From Coprinopsis marcescibilis (Eukaryota; Basidiomycota; Agaricomycetes; Agaricales; Psathyrellaceae), in the NCBI GenBank assembly GCA_004369085.1, contig ML210285.1:1-62835 (forward strand): a stretch of DNA of 62,835 nt, read 5' to 3'. The translations under genes were made by a program, and so were the position numbers. Shown piece after piece: positions 1-11,481 of the stretch (positions are counted from its first letter, which is position 1; each line of letters starts with the position of its first letter). Below the pieces are notes generated by a model, which made no database searches, was not told the DNA's origin, and saw nothing but the letters and a program-made list of their open reading frames with translations.

Positions 1-380
1 GCACCGGTATGGTTTAAGACGGTGTCGACTGTAGTCAATTGCTTAATTCGTGAGCTTGTGTGACTCATCCAATCAGTCTCAGTTTGCTCAGCGGACGTCC
101 TATCACGCATGCCCCCAACATGCCCCTGTGAATTCGCTAGCCCAGAGTCCCTGATAGACGTCCACAATTAAGGGTAGGCTCGATTGTCTGACAAGAGATG
201 GACATCAGATTATAAAATTAGCTCGGTTAGCTCGGCCAGAGTCGATCGTACCTTCTGTAAATCGATAAGACGATTGAAGTTCCTCATTCTTACTCCTCCA
301 TCTAGTCCCACCCAACCCCACCATTCTCCAGAAATTCTCCAGCGACATAACTTGGACGTAACAAGTACTTAGTAGGTTCT
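1..380 (+). other. Leader region of LTR-type element, no gene
   Basis: There is no convincing gene in this stretch. It lies directly upstream of a gag-like ORF and has an AT-rich TATA-like stretch near 210-220, so it may be the rest of an LTR plus untranslated leader. The left end of the element falls outside the window, so LTR boundaries and a primer-binding site could not be identified. Confidence 0.3.
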
Positions 381-1253
381 TTGTATCTCACAGTGTATAT
401 CCAACCTTATGAGGTCTTTGCACTTTCTCCATCACCCAAAAAGATAAGGGACATATCGAGACTCGAGAGTACTTGTCCTGTTGGGCCTCAGCCATACCAT
501 TCCCGCTCTCCACGCTCTCTGCCAACCACATCATCTAAACCATCCCTCCGTCCCCAGGAACCGCCCTTCATGACTGGTAATCTCAGTCCACTTCCGGAAC
601 CAACATGGAACGGCACTGCAGGAACCATCCGACAGTTCATTCGCAATTTCACGTGGCTCTGCAAGCGCCACAATCTCCCAATCGATTACTACGTCCAAGA
701 TGTTTTGAATTACATCCCAGCACCCCACTTCGAGATCTGGGAAAGCGTGGCGCGGGACCACCCGATATGGGATGATTTCGTCAAATCGATCCTCCGGTAC
801 TATCCCCAGCCCTCCCTCGCCGACTCCTCTGGTAATTTGGGTGCACTCATTTCCAGGTTCAACGAGCACCCGAGCCATACCATCCAAAGGGACAATTTCT
901 TTTCCTACCTCCGTCAGTTCACCTTCGCTTTGAGCGCAATCGAACAACATCGAACAGTGCCAAAATCCGAGAAGGTCAGCAAGTTCTTCGAGGGTCTGGC
1001 GCCAATCATCCGCGGGCTCATCGACAAACACAATCCCAAGGACATGAATGAGGTCATAGCTGCCAGCAATCCAGTTTATGACTACCTCGGGTTGCTCGAT
1101 TCGCAAACGACGCGTCTCTTTGGCCAACTGGTGTATTTGAACCTGGAAGCATGCCAGCGGTCCGTTATTGTTCAAGGATACAACCCTTTGTCCAGCGCGA
1201 ACAGGGACGAGCCGGGTCTTACTGTCGTTTCGCACGGCCAGACCGACACCTGA
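381..1253 (+). CDS. Gag-like protein of an LTR retrotransposon (fragment)
   Basis: This 290-residue ORF looks like the capsid part of a basidiomycete retrotransposon Gag. The likely functional start is the internal methionine of MTGNLSPLPEP (about residue 64), followed by an all-helical region with W/F-rich segments such as FIRNFTWLCKRHNL, HFEIWESVARDHPIWDDF and ISRFNEHPSHTI, the layout of Ty3-type capsids. No CCHC zinc knuckle follows, and no protease, reverse transcriptase or integrase is present before the RPN7 gene at 2100. It is therefore a truncated element or a gag-only derivative. Assignment rests on general architecture rather than a diagnostic motif; an unrelated host gene is the main alternative. 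Codon use is ordinary and the frame is open throughout. Confidence 0.5.
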   Translation: MYLTVYIQPYEVFALSPSPKKIRDISRLESTCPVGPQPYHSRSPRSLPTTSSKPSLRPQEPPFMTGNLSPLPEPTWNGTAGTIRQFIRNFTWLCKRHNLPIDYYVQDVLNYIPAPHFEIWESVARDHPIWDDFVKSILRYYPQPSLADSSGNLGALISRFNEHPSHTIQRDNFFSYLRQFTFALSAIEQHRTVPKSEKVSKFFEGLAPIIRGLIDKHNPKDMNEVIAASNPVYDYLGLLDSQTTRLFGQLVYLNLEACQRSVIVQGYNPLSSANRDEPGLTVVSHGQTDT

Positions 1254-2099
1254 TTCACCACTACCCTACCCCCATCCTCCTCGCGCCGACAGGCTTCACT
1301 TGCCCTTCCGTTGCCTGGTACTTCAATGGCGCTACCATTCCTCAACAAAAAAGGCTGGATATCGGTTGGCCCACTATCATGATTCGTTAGTATTTGTCCA
1401 CCCCCCATTGCACCTTGTTTTGGCCTTCTTCGCTTCAGCTTCCAGCATTCATCCTCCCCGTCCCTCCTCAAATTTCTGTAAAATTAATCAGGATTCTTAG
1501 GGCTCGCCTACTCCAATAAAATTCCGTTTCGATGTCCACTGGGGAAAATGTGCCTGTTCGCACTGTACTTATTACTTCTGACGTCAGAGCGCACACGCCA
1601 GCCCGTACAGTTAGGTCTGGCAGTGTGGGTGCTGCAAGAATCCCACCCAGTACGCCTGCCGGAGAGGAGCCTCTGATTCGCCTTTACGGCCCTTCATCTG
1701 TTCCTTCCTGGCAGATGTCGACGGTCCTGAACACCCACGAAAACCCCTGATCACCACAACACCAAATTACAATCGTCAACTGCTGAACAGATGGAACTTC
1801 AAACGGAGGTGCCAGAACACCACAGGGTATATGAAAGCCACAACGTAAAATACGAAGGTCGGGCTCACCTACTATCCATCTCACAGTCGGACCGAACAAT
1901 TGTCCCAAGACCCAGTCCCTCAGTTACAAACTCCCAAACGAACCAAAAAAAAACTCGTGAAACAGGCGACAGCATCCCTAGCCAAACCAACCGTTCAAAA
2001 TTGATGAACAATCCTCAAAACTATCACATTGTCTAGGCTCTGTACAATCTCAGCTGGGGTCATTAACAGTTACAGTTACCACTCTACGACGTCCACTCC
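1254..2099. other. Gag-element remnant and RPN7 downstream region
   Basis: This 850-bp stretch holds short open stretches (for example 1532-1750, plus) that could be decayed continuation of the gag element. None shows a recognisable motif. The last part, next to 2100, should contain the 3' UTR and terminator of the minus-strand RPN7 gene. Confidence 0.3.
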
Positions 2100-4855
2100 C
2101 TAATGCAAGACCTTACTCAACCTCTGCACCTCATTCAACAACAAATCCCCCCTCCTCACCACAACCTCATACTGCGCACTCTTTTTGCTCGGCCTCCTCG
2201 TCTCAACCACCCCATTCACTTTATCAATCCGCGCATGGATCCGACCCGACGCTATAAATCTCGATAGTTCGCTACAAGAGAGGGGGTGTTAGTTAATGAT
2301 GCACCGTGGGGTTGAGAGTTGAGAAAAGGAAAAAGGGGACGGGGGGTGAAAGAACTAACAAGAAACGAAAACCGAGAAACGAAGAGAAAATAAAAAAGTA
2401 AAAAAGTAAAAGAGAAAACGAATGGGAGCGGGAGTAGGACAAACCGCCCACTCAGTTCGTCGAATCAAGAGTCAAGAATCACCAATCATCAATCACGAAT
2501 CGCAAAGGATATCATCGACCTCAACATCAACCTCAACCTCCACCCGCCTCTTCCCACACTCAACCAGACATCAAACAACCTGCCCTGCCCTGTCGCCTAG
2601 ACACATGACCAACAGACCCTCACCAATCCCAAACCGACGACACCCAACAAATCCCAAACCAAAGGACAATCAAAATCGTCGACCAGCGAAAACCCAAAAC
2701 CTCCAGCCAACGAATCCCCGAACCCCCGAATCTCTCCAATCTGAAACATGCAACAGCGGGAAGCCACGACGACGACGGCCAGGCCCGCGATAAGGAAGGC
2801 CCGCGATGAGGAAGAAACAACGGCGAGGTGGGTCCTGAATCACAAAAAACCAAATCCCAACGAACGAACAAACGAACGAATGACCAAGGGAACCCTTCCT
2901 ATCCCAAACCGACACCAACCAAACTCTCTCCGTCCCCATTTCGGGATACTATCAAACAAATCAACACCCAACAGCGAACCTATCCATGCAACATAACACC
3001 ATCCTCATGCCCATCGTCCCTATCCCAGTCCCATCCCGTCACCTGGACCTCGATCCATCGACCACATGGCCACCCCCACTCCCACCCCACCCCACTCCCG
3101 GCTCATTCTCCCAGCACATACGCGCCCATCTCTCCATCCATCACCATCCACCATCCACGACAGTCACAACCACGGCGAATATACGGGACGAGACGAACCG
3201 AAATCCAAAAATGAATGGTAAAGCAAGGAATCGAATCCGAACCTGGACTGAGCAGGGACAAACCCCCGCGCCTCATCCCCATCCCAGTGCAACCCACACA
3301 ACCACCCAAGGCAATCGTCGCGGTACCGATTCCAATGATAAGCCGAGCCTGAACCCGAACCCAAGCCCAAACCCAAACCCGAATCACACTCGAGCACAAA
3401 TAAAAGGTAACGAACCACGAACGAACGATACCAAGGATATCGAATCGAAGGCAGAGGAGGGGATCAAGGCATGAGACAGGAGGAACCGGCAGGGTAGATC
3501 GTAGGGCGCCATACCCGCATCGAACCAAGAAAGCCAATACCCAAAGCCCTGCACAACCTGCACCATCCACTACAACCAACCCAAAAACCCACAAACCAAA
3601 ACACGAAAAACGAAACACCAACACAAAAAACAAAACACCAAAACACCAAAATGCCAAAACCCAACGCCAAAAAACCTAAACTCACCTATCAACAAAGCCC
3701 TCCCCAACCCCAAACGCCGCACTCAGACTAGTCAAGGTCAAGCTCCTATAGCTCTCCAAGAGCTGTGTGTAGGCCAGTATACGCATTTCGCGGAGGTAGT
3801 GGCGGGCGTGGGGGTTGAGGATGCGGGAGGGGAGGAGGATTGTTTGTTCGAGGGTTGCTGTTGGGTTGGGTTAGAAGGGGTGAGGGTAAGGAGAGGGAAG
3901 AGGACAAGGAGAAGGACAAGAGACGCACCAAGAGCTTTGAAGAATTTATCATAGTGGCTTTCGTACAGGTTCTTGTAGAGCTCTGCGAGGACCGGTAGTT
4001 CCGGTACGACCTGGTTTACCTCTGGTGCTGATATCACCTACATCGCCCTCCGTCAGTAGCTATCACAACCAAAAGCGGAATACACACCCGTTTCTTGAGG
4101 TCGGGACGGGAGAGGGTGAGTGTGCCGCTGATAACGGCCATGGCGACGAGGTCGTTGAAGCTGATGAGCTCCGTAGCGGTAAACGTGCTGAGTGCGTCCA
4201 GGAAGAGGTCGGCGGCGGGTTTGAACTGGCGGATGGATATGAGGTGGAGGGCGGTGTAGACTTTGAGCCTGTTGCGTCTGTCCCAGTCTCCACCCTCGTC
4301 GATGAGCTTTTCGGCCTTTTGCATGTAGGCCGTGATGAGGGCGTTGTCGGCGAAGAAGAAGCCGATGCGGACGATGGTGAGCACGATGTCGATGCGCGAT
4401 CCGAGGCCGGGTGTTTTGTCCAGGGCGAGTGTCTGGGCTTCCAGTGCCTTGTCCTGCTTGTGCGTTAGCTACATTTAGTGTGGGCAGCAGCAGGAGGGGT
4501 TAGGCACCTTGTCGCCAATACGGGTGAGGTAGTTTGCGCGTGCTTTGAGGGCCTCGCTGATTTCGGTCTCGCCCTCGCGTTTGCGGGCCTCTTCAAGCCG
4601 CTCGTCTAGCTTTCCCAGCTCCTCCGTGTTGCGCACCTCCAGCTCGCCGAGCAGCGCAGCGTCGTCGGCCAGCCCGAGTGTCGTGTTGGAGCTGAGGATG
4701 TTCTTGTACCACGGGCCCATCTCGTCGGCTCTGATCCCCGCCAAGAGGTCCGTGCGGGCCTTGTCGTGCAGGTGGCCCAGGCTGGGTGTGCTGAGCACGA
4801 ACAGGTTCTGCGGGAGCGCGAGGTTGGGGATTGGGAGCACCGTTTCTTCAGCCAT
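2100..4855 (-). CDS. RPN7: 26S proteasome regulatory subunit Rpn7 (PSMD6)
   Basis: Rpn7 is a PCI-domain subunit of the 19S lid of the 26S proteasome. Five exons can be joined on the minus strand: 4855-4508, 4453-4088, 4037-3929, 3857-3686 and 2271-2100, giving 388 residues, close to the family length of about 390-430. Family landmarks are an N-terminal helical region with GPWYKN, the repeat motif [12 protein letters not shown], the PCI-associated [20 protein letters not shown], then [26 protein letters not shown] and the C-terminal [17 protein letters not shown]. All junctions are GT-AG and keep frame. The start is the ATG at 4855, whose product begins [10 protein letters not shown]. The gene is divergent from RPN6, 144 bp away. 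The last intron is 1414 bp, exceptional for a fungus; the others are about 50-72 bp. The stop at 2102-2100 is TAG. Confidence 0.95.
2272..3685 (-). other. Giant low-complexity intron of RPN7
   Basis: This interval separates the exon ending GFVD from the exon starting ELSRFIAS. It has a GTGAG donor (3685) and a TTGTAG acceptor (2272). The plus strand is extremely A/C rich (so the transcript is G/U rich), with short tandem motifs such as AAACACCA near 3600-3660 and AACCCAAACCC near 3355-3385. The open frames it contains have low-complexity composition (Ser/Pro/Thr/Asn/His) and no domains, so I do not call genes here. An old inserted element that has become intronic is possible, but I see no repeat termini. 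Confidence 0.7.
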
Positions 4856-4999
4856 CGTTGTCGTATGTGTATGAAGAGCAGAGCGAGGGAGGAGGCATCA
4901 ATCAATTACGCGTTCATCTTAATGTTCCCACGGGGTGACGCGTCCTCGTCCCATCATCCATCATCCATCCTTCCATTCGCTCACTCATTGACCACTACG
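4856..4999. promoter_or_regulatory. Bidirectional promoter between RPN7 and RPN6
   Basis: Only 144 bp lie between the divergent start codons of two proteasome lid subunits, so the core promoters must overlap. Two copies of the palindrome ACGCGT occur at 4908-4913 and 4938-4943, 30 bp apart, the second within GGTGACGCGTCC. This hexamer matches the MluI cell-cycle box core of yeasts. The yeast Rpn4 site GGTGGCAAA is not present. A CATC-rich pyrimidine tract at 4951-4978 lies just upstream of the RPN6 start. Confidence 0.7.
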
Positions 5000-7174
5000 A
5001 TGGCCGTCCCGACTACTACGACTGCAGAGCTCGTGAGCAAAGCCGATGGGCTGTACGAGCACAAAAAGGTGGACGAGGCTGCTGCGATCTACCAGCAGGT
5101 CCTCGACGCCACGGCCCGTGCGTCCCACCCCACCCCTGCTCACTCAAAGATCTAACAGCAGCGCAGCATCGGCCAGCAACACCGACCCCTCCGTCATCTC
5201 CCAGATCCTGCGTGACCAGGAAACCGCGCTGCTCAAGCTCGGCGAGATCTACCGTGACCAGCAGTCCGTGCCTTCTCCCCTTCCCCATCGCAATCTGCAC
5301 TGACCACCACCAGAAACGCAGAAGCGCTGTCGCAGGTTATCACGCACAGCCGCACCTTCATGTCGCAGACCACCGCCAAAGCCAAAACCGCCAAGCTCAT
5401 CCGCACCCTTCTCTCCTTCTTCGCCCAGATCCCCGACAGCCTGCCCGTGCAGAAGCAGACGCTGCTCGCCAACATCGAGTGGGCACAGAGCCAGAAACGC
5501 GTCTTCCTCAAGCACAGCCTCGAGACGCGCCTTGCGGGCCTCTACCTGGACGGCCAGGAGTACCGCAAGGCCTTGAGCCTCGTGGACGGCCTATTGGCAG
5601 AGCTGAAGCGGCTGGACGACAAGATGATCCTCACAGAGGTGCATTTGCTTGAGAGCAAGATTTACAGAGGGATCGGGAACATGGCCAAAGCAAAGGTATC
5701 GTATCTCTTTCTATTCTTTTTCATGAAACTAAAGATGCATACCGATAGGCCGCTTTGACCTCTGCAAGGACAGCAGCAAACTCGATCTACTGCCCGCCCA
5801 GCCTGCAAGCGGCACTCGACCTCCAAAGCGGCATTCTACACGCGGAAGACAAGGACTACACGACCGCGTACAGTTACTTTTACGAAGCATTTGAGGGCAT
5901 GTCCGCACACGGCGAGAGCGGCGCATTGGGAGCCTTGAAGTACATGCTCCTCTGCAAGATCATGCTCAACCTTGTGCGTCCTCCTCCCCTTGCATGTTAC
6001 CCCGCCTCGCCTTCCATATACCCTGCTTCCTTTGCCTACATCATCCTCTATGTTTCACCTGCATGTACCCCCACTAACGACCCACCCAGCCCGAAGACGT
6101 GACATCACTTCTGACCATCAAACTCGCCGCTAAATACGCCCAGCTGCGCGATGTGGAGAGCATGCGTGCTGTGGCGCGTGCGCACCAGGACCGAAACTTG
6201 GCCGATTTTGAAAAGGCGTTGAGGGAGTATCGGAATGGTTAGTCTGCTCTCCCTCTAGGTTTCTTCTACCCTCTTTTGGCCCTCCCCCCTTTCCGCCTTT
6301 TGCCCGTTTCTGCTCCCCCTCCCTCTTTCGTCCCTCTTTCCGTCCTCTCCCGCTTTTGCTCTCTTTCGTCCCTTCCTCCCTCTCCTCCCCCCTCTCCTCC
6401 TTCCCCACGAACAACCAAACGAACTAACACCCCACTCTAGAACTCTCATCAGACCCAACGATCCGCTCGCACCTCGCTGCCCTGTACGACACCCTGCTGC
6501 AGCAGAACCTGTTGCGGATCATCGAGCCGTACGAGGTGGTTGAGATTGCGCATGTGGCCGAGGTTGTTGGGCAGGATTTGCAGGCTGTTGAAGTCAAGTG
6601 AGTTTTCGGTTTTCGATTTCGTTTGGGGTTGCGTTGGGTTTGGGTGCGTTGGCTGGGTTTTGGACGGTTGAGGTTGGGGTTTGCGACTGTGGTGGAGAGA
6701 CACCACCTTGCCTTCTATTTCTACAGCTACCCCTACTCCACGATTGGCGACCCTTACTAACCGACGTCTCTAGGCTCTCGCAGATGATTTTGGACAAGGT
6801 GTTTAGTGGAGTTTTGGACCAGGGGCGGGGGTGTTTATTGGTGTTTGATCGGCAGGAGGAGGATGTGAGTGGTTTCGGTTTCGTTTCGGTTTGGTGCGGG
6901 TTTGGTTTTGCTTTCGGGTTATGGGTCAGAGACTGGGTTTGGTTAATGTATTGTGGACGCCAACGATTGGGATTGGGATTTGCGATTACCATTCGGTTAG
7001 GAGTGATGCTGATTTTGGTTCTTGCGTTTAGGAGATTTATACGTCTGGGATTGAGACGCTTGAAGAGGTTGGAAAGGTTGTGCAGTCGTTGTACGCCAAG
7101 GTACGTTTTTGGGTGTGGTGTGTGGGGGGTTGACCGTTGAGCTGATGGGTTTTTAGACTGTTAAGATTGCGTAG
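5000..7174 (+). CDS. RPN6: 26S proteasome regulatory subunit Rpn6 (PSMD11)
   Basis: Rpn6 is the PCI-domain lid subunit that clamps the regulatory particle to the core. Nine exons join in frame: 5000-5117, 5167-5263, 5314-5695, 5749-5973, 6090-6237, 6441-6597, 6774-6864, 7032-7100 and 7157-7174, giving 434 residues, the expected size (about 420-435). Landmarks are [105 protein letters not shown], the PCI winged-helix region [20 protein letters not shown], and the C-terminal [13 protein letters not shown]. All introns are GT-AG; those at 6598-6773 and 6865-7031 are unusually long and G/T rich, like the RPN7 intron. The final exon encodes only TVKIA and the stop. The start follows a CT-rich leader, with product [16 protein letters not shown]. 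It shares its promoter with RPN7. Confidence 0.95.
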
Positions 7175-7678
7175 GGGTTCGAGTTTGGAGTGGTCTTTTG
7201 GGATGGGCAAGGGAGAGCTGGGTATGGAAAGGAGAGAAGAGAAGATAGCATCGTTCAACGCCTTTCTTTAGCATTTTTGAGTTTTAGTTTTTTTTGTCGT
7301 TGCTCGTGTATAATCTAACAGTCGAGTTTAAACTTTATTTCGTTGCGCTCGAGGTTTTCTACTCATCACTTAGCGATAGATGTACGGGTATGGAGCGTGA
7401 ATCCAGCGTTGAGTGAACTCACTCGGTGGGGGGAATCCTGAGAAAAGTAAAGTAGAAGAAAGTTATAAAAGTAGAGAACATGTATGAAAGTACAAAGTTG
7501 TTAATAAAATTCGACTACTTTCGAAGGGCGCAAAGGCAGACAAGAGTAGTCTTATCCTCTGCATCGGGGCACGGAATCTGATTTCTTCCAACTTGAAAAG
7601 GTTATCAGAAACGCTGGACGTCGATGTAGAAGAAGACTTACCAATGAAAAGGTGGAGGTGGAGGAGGGTGTGGATCGA
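7175..7678. other. Convergent 3' region between RPN6 and the NACHT gene
   Basis: No gene is supported here. The stretch contains T-rich DNA after the RPN6 stop (7270-7300) and an AATAAA-type motif near 7503. It presumably carries both 3' UTRs and terminators. Confidence 0.5.
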
Positions 7679-10600
7679 TCATATGAGCGTGGATGATGGG
7701 TGGTTTGCTCGTCTGAGTGCGAGGCGGAGGGAGGTCTTCTGTGCCTCGGTCCAGGAATCTCGATTACCCAGCGTCGGGTCAATATCTGGGACTTGGAGAA
7801 GGCGTTGGGTGACCTGTTCGTTGTTGCGCAGCACGGAAATCATTAGCGGCGTCTGGCCTCGTAGGTTCTCGGCGTTGACATTGAATTTGGCACTGTTAAT
7901 GAGGAGATCTACCATGGTGGAGTCGCCGGAAGGACAGGCGTGCATGAATGCGTCCTCTCCATCGTTATCCATCAAATTGGAGTCTATTTCGGGAATTGAG
8001 AGTAGTCGTTGAGCCACTCGGACGCGTTTCTCCCGTACAGCCCACATAAGTGCTGTGAAACCTCTGTTGTCCTGAGCATTGAGGTTGCACCTGTTGCTAG
8101 CTAGGAGGGCTTTGACCATCGCGAGGTTTCCGCGACGGCTGGAATGCACAAAGGCGGTCTCTCCATATTTATCCGTCAAATTGGGGTTGAGCTCGGGGAT
8201 TGAGACTAGTCGTTTAACCACTAGGACGTGATTTTCCCGTATAGCCCACATAAACGCTGTGAAACCTCTGTTGTTCTGAGCATTGAGGTTGCACCTGTTG
8301 CTAGCTAGGAGGGCTTCGACCATCGCGAGGTTTCCGAAATAACTGGCATGCGCAAAGGGGGTACCGCCAGAGTTATCCGTCAAATTGGCGTCGAGTTCGG
8401 GGATTGAGACTAGTCGTTGAACCATTGAGACGTAATTCTTCTGTACGGCGCACACAAGCGCTGTCATACCCATGTTGTTCTGAGCATTGAGGTTGCACCT
8501 GTTGCTAACTAGGAGAGCTTCGACCACGGCGAGGTTTCCGAAATAACTGGCATGCGCAAAGGGGGTACCTCCAGAGTTATCCGTCAAATTGGCGTCGAGT
8601 TTGGGGATTGAGAGTAGTCGTTGAACCACTGGGACGTGATTCATCCGTACGGCCAACAGAAGCGCTCCCATACCCTTGTTGTTCTGAGCATTGAGGTCGC
8701 ACCTGTTGCTAACTAGGAGAGCTTCGACCACGGCGAGGTTTCCGAGACGACTGGCGTTCACCAAGGCGGTATCTCCATCGACATCCGTCAAATTGGGGTC
8801 GAGTTCAGGGATTGGGAGTAGTTTTTGAACCACTGGAACGTGATTCTTCTGTACGGCGCGCATAAGCGCTGTCAAACCCTTGTTGTTCTGAGCATTGAGG
8901 CTGCACCTGTTGATAGCTAGGAGGGCTTCGACCATCGCGAGGTTTCCGACAAAAGTGGCCTCCGCAAAGGGGGTATTTCCATAGTTATTCGTCAAATTAG
9001 GGTCGAGTTCGGGGATTGAGAGTAGTTGTTGAACCACTGGGACGTGATTCATCCGTACGGCCAACAGAAGCGCTGTGCGACCTGCATTGTCTGCCGCATT
9101 GATGTTAATGTCGAGGCCGTCAACCTGAAGGAGAACCTCTATCACTTCCGGGTATCCCTTCGAAGCGGCCAATAAAAGCGCGGTGTCCCCGTTGTGGTTG
9201 GCTGCATTGGCGTTAGATGTGTCAAGAACGCCCAGCAGATGTTTCACCATCTCAGCGTTGCCGCGTTTCGAAGCGCACATCAGAGGAGTCCACCCCTTGG
9301 CATCTGCGCAGGCGGCGTCGATTCCCCTCACATCGAGCAGGAGCTTGACAGTGTCGAGGTTGCCAAATTCTGCCCCCAACCGCAATGCTGTGGCACCATT
9401 TGCGGTTTTGGAGTTGACATCGATCTCGTGTCCATGTGCGTTTGCTAGCTTGACCGAAAGTGCGTCGTTGAGAGCGTATGCGGCGAGGACGTGGATGGAC
9501 TGTAGGTAGTCCCATCCCCAGATGGGGAGGTTGGCATCGCGGACAGAGGACTGTTCGCGGAAAGGGAACCGTTGGCAGTGCGAAATGAATTGAAGTACAG
9601 TGGATGGAAGAGAGGTGCAGAGGCGAGCGTGCGTCACCCAATGATCGAATGGGTATTTGAGGAACGGGTGTGCAAGGAGCAATGAATCGACAATTTTGTT
9701 ACATTTGGAATTGGAATAGTTGTGAAGGTTGAACTGGTGAAGCCGGGCGACGCAGGTCGACGCAAGGATCTCCTGGGGGTTGAATATGGTTGTGGAGAGA
9801 TATGACAGCAGAGGCTCTCTGGCTGTATAATCTATGGGTATTGTAAGCCTCCATCCACACTGCTGATCTGCGAGTCGACTTACGGACAAGGCGAACTGTT
9901 CGACTCTTGGACTCGATCGTGATCAGACCGCAGCACATGGACAGCAGGTTGTCTTCGTCCACCAAGAGGGTTGGACTGAACGCAAAATTGTCCGAACGGA
10001 CGGCGATCGCATGGCGGAGATCGTCGATACCTACGCTCTCTGCTGTGTAGAGCACCCAAATCAAGGCTCGCTTGACAACATCAACACAGTACCGGCCCAG
10101 ATTCTCTACTCTCCTCATAGTCGCAGCGTACATAGCCTCTACACCATCGGGAAGACTGCGCAAGGCATCTTGAATACTTTCAATGCTGGGGCAGGTCTTG
10201 AGGATATCAACTTGAAGAGATGCAATGAGGAACCTATTGAAGATAAGTTGCCATTATATGCAAAGATACTAGATACCAGACTTACATCCCGAGCGATTTT
10301 TGCAAGATCGTTTCTACGATGACTGCCTTCTGACTCCCATCAACTAGCTTCCAAAGGGCTGGCAATCGTCTGAGCTTTTCTTCGATAAGAAGGGCAATGT
10401 CGGAGTTGTGGGCCACGATGTCGAAGAATCGGGCATTGAAGACAACGTCCTTGAGCAAAGGCAGCGGGCGAGAGGTGATAAAGAAGTTGATAGGAAGTTG
10501 AGAGATGGCCGCGAGAATGTCGAATTGAGTCTCGCTAGAGGCCTCGTCAAGACCGTCAAGCACGTAGAAGCATTGCTTGAAGACTCCCGAGGTTGAAATC

Positions 10601-11481
10601 TGCTTGAGGATCTCGAATAGCTCGTGCTGCGTGGGCTCGGTTCCCTCACGTTGGTGGAGCTCATACATCGCACTGACAAATTGCCACACCACTGGATATC
10701 GCTCTAACATCTGCCGCAGAATCCCCGCAAGAATGTCGCGGACTGGCACTGCCTCCGTATATCGACAGAACGCAAATACAACGCAGATATCGCTATTGCC
10801 CTGTGCCAGACCGTGGAGGTGATCGATTACGACCGATCTGCATATACGAATCAGCCAATGCTAACGTTTGTCTGAAAAGATGCACGTACGACAGAATGGT
10901 CTTTCCCGCACCAGCTACAGAGTGATACGCGATTAGAGATCAAACGGTACGATAAAGGTCATCACTCACGCATCCCAGTACCCCATAGGATTCCACATTC
11001 GCTTTCCACCCACATCTTGAAATCGGCAGTTTCAAAGATCCACATTACAGTATTTGGCGTGCGCTTCCCAAGATTGTCCAAATGAATAGTTCGAAATATG
11101 TATTTTGTTAGCCAAGGGATGCATTTGGCGATCTCTACGTCGTGTCAATACTCAGAGACCATGACGCTGAGAAGGACATGGTGACTCACCTTCCTCCGTG
11201 CGGTCATTGGGCACGTATATGTTGATCACACTTCCTGCGACATTATTCACGGTACTGTCATTGATGTATGTGTTTTCTGCCCCCGTGAAAGCGTTCGCTT
11301 GGCCCGGAACATCAGTCCGAAATACTGCAGAATTGATAATTGAGAAGTTAGATCGCGAGCCCAAAGACCATTCGACTTACTGTAGAGTTGCATCACCTAA
11401 ATCGACATTGGTTTAATTGTCAGGACCAATGACACCGGTGTAGCCGATAGTACATACCATGCGCGAGAAGTTTGCTCCCAT
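7679..11481 (-). CDS. NACHT-ankyrin NLR-like protein
   Basis: This is a STAND NTPase of the fungal NLR-like class, a candidate sensor of non-self or cell-death signals. Eight exons fit: 11481-11458, 11396-11381, 11324-11190, 11134-10970, 10914-10890, 10837-10286, 10233-9884 and 9831-7679, all GT-AG. Exons 2 and 5 are micro-exons of 16 and 25 nt. The N-terminus is short and Asn/Val rich (DSTVNNVAGSVINIYV). The NACHT core has the P-loop WGTGMPGAGKTILS (split by an intron), Walker B CFYVLDGLDE and sensor FFITSRPLP. A winged-helix-like region follows (ALRSLPDGVEAMYAATM, ESKSRTVRLVHYTA), then about 16 ankyrin repeats in the last exon, most from a two-repeat unit of 68 residues. No stop or frameshift interrupts the model. 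Ligand and effector partner are unknown. It is convergent with RPN6. Confidence 0.88.
7990..9070 (-). repeat. 204-bp tandem repeats encoding paired ankyrins
   Basis: A unit of exactly 204 bp (68 codons, two ankyrin repeats) recurs about five times. The landmark CTGAGCATT occurs at 8072, 8276 and 8480, and its CTGAGCA core again at 8684 and 8888, all spaced by 204 bp. The units keep near-identical stretches such as SNRCNLNAQNN and SIPELD while differing at a few ankyrin positions. The exact period keeps the frame, so copy number could change by recombination without breaking the gene. Confidence 0.9.

Noticed and set aside
531..1235. 234-residue minus-strand ORF opposite the gag-like gene
   Set aside because: The plus-strand frame has the better capsid-like architecture; the minus frame shows no motif and mirrors its codons.
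2422..3474. Several long low-complexity ORFs on plus and minus inside the RPN7 intron
   Set aside because: They are shadows of A/C-rich low-complexity DNA with no domains, and the flanking RPN7 exons require this region to be spliced out.
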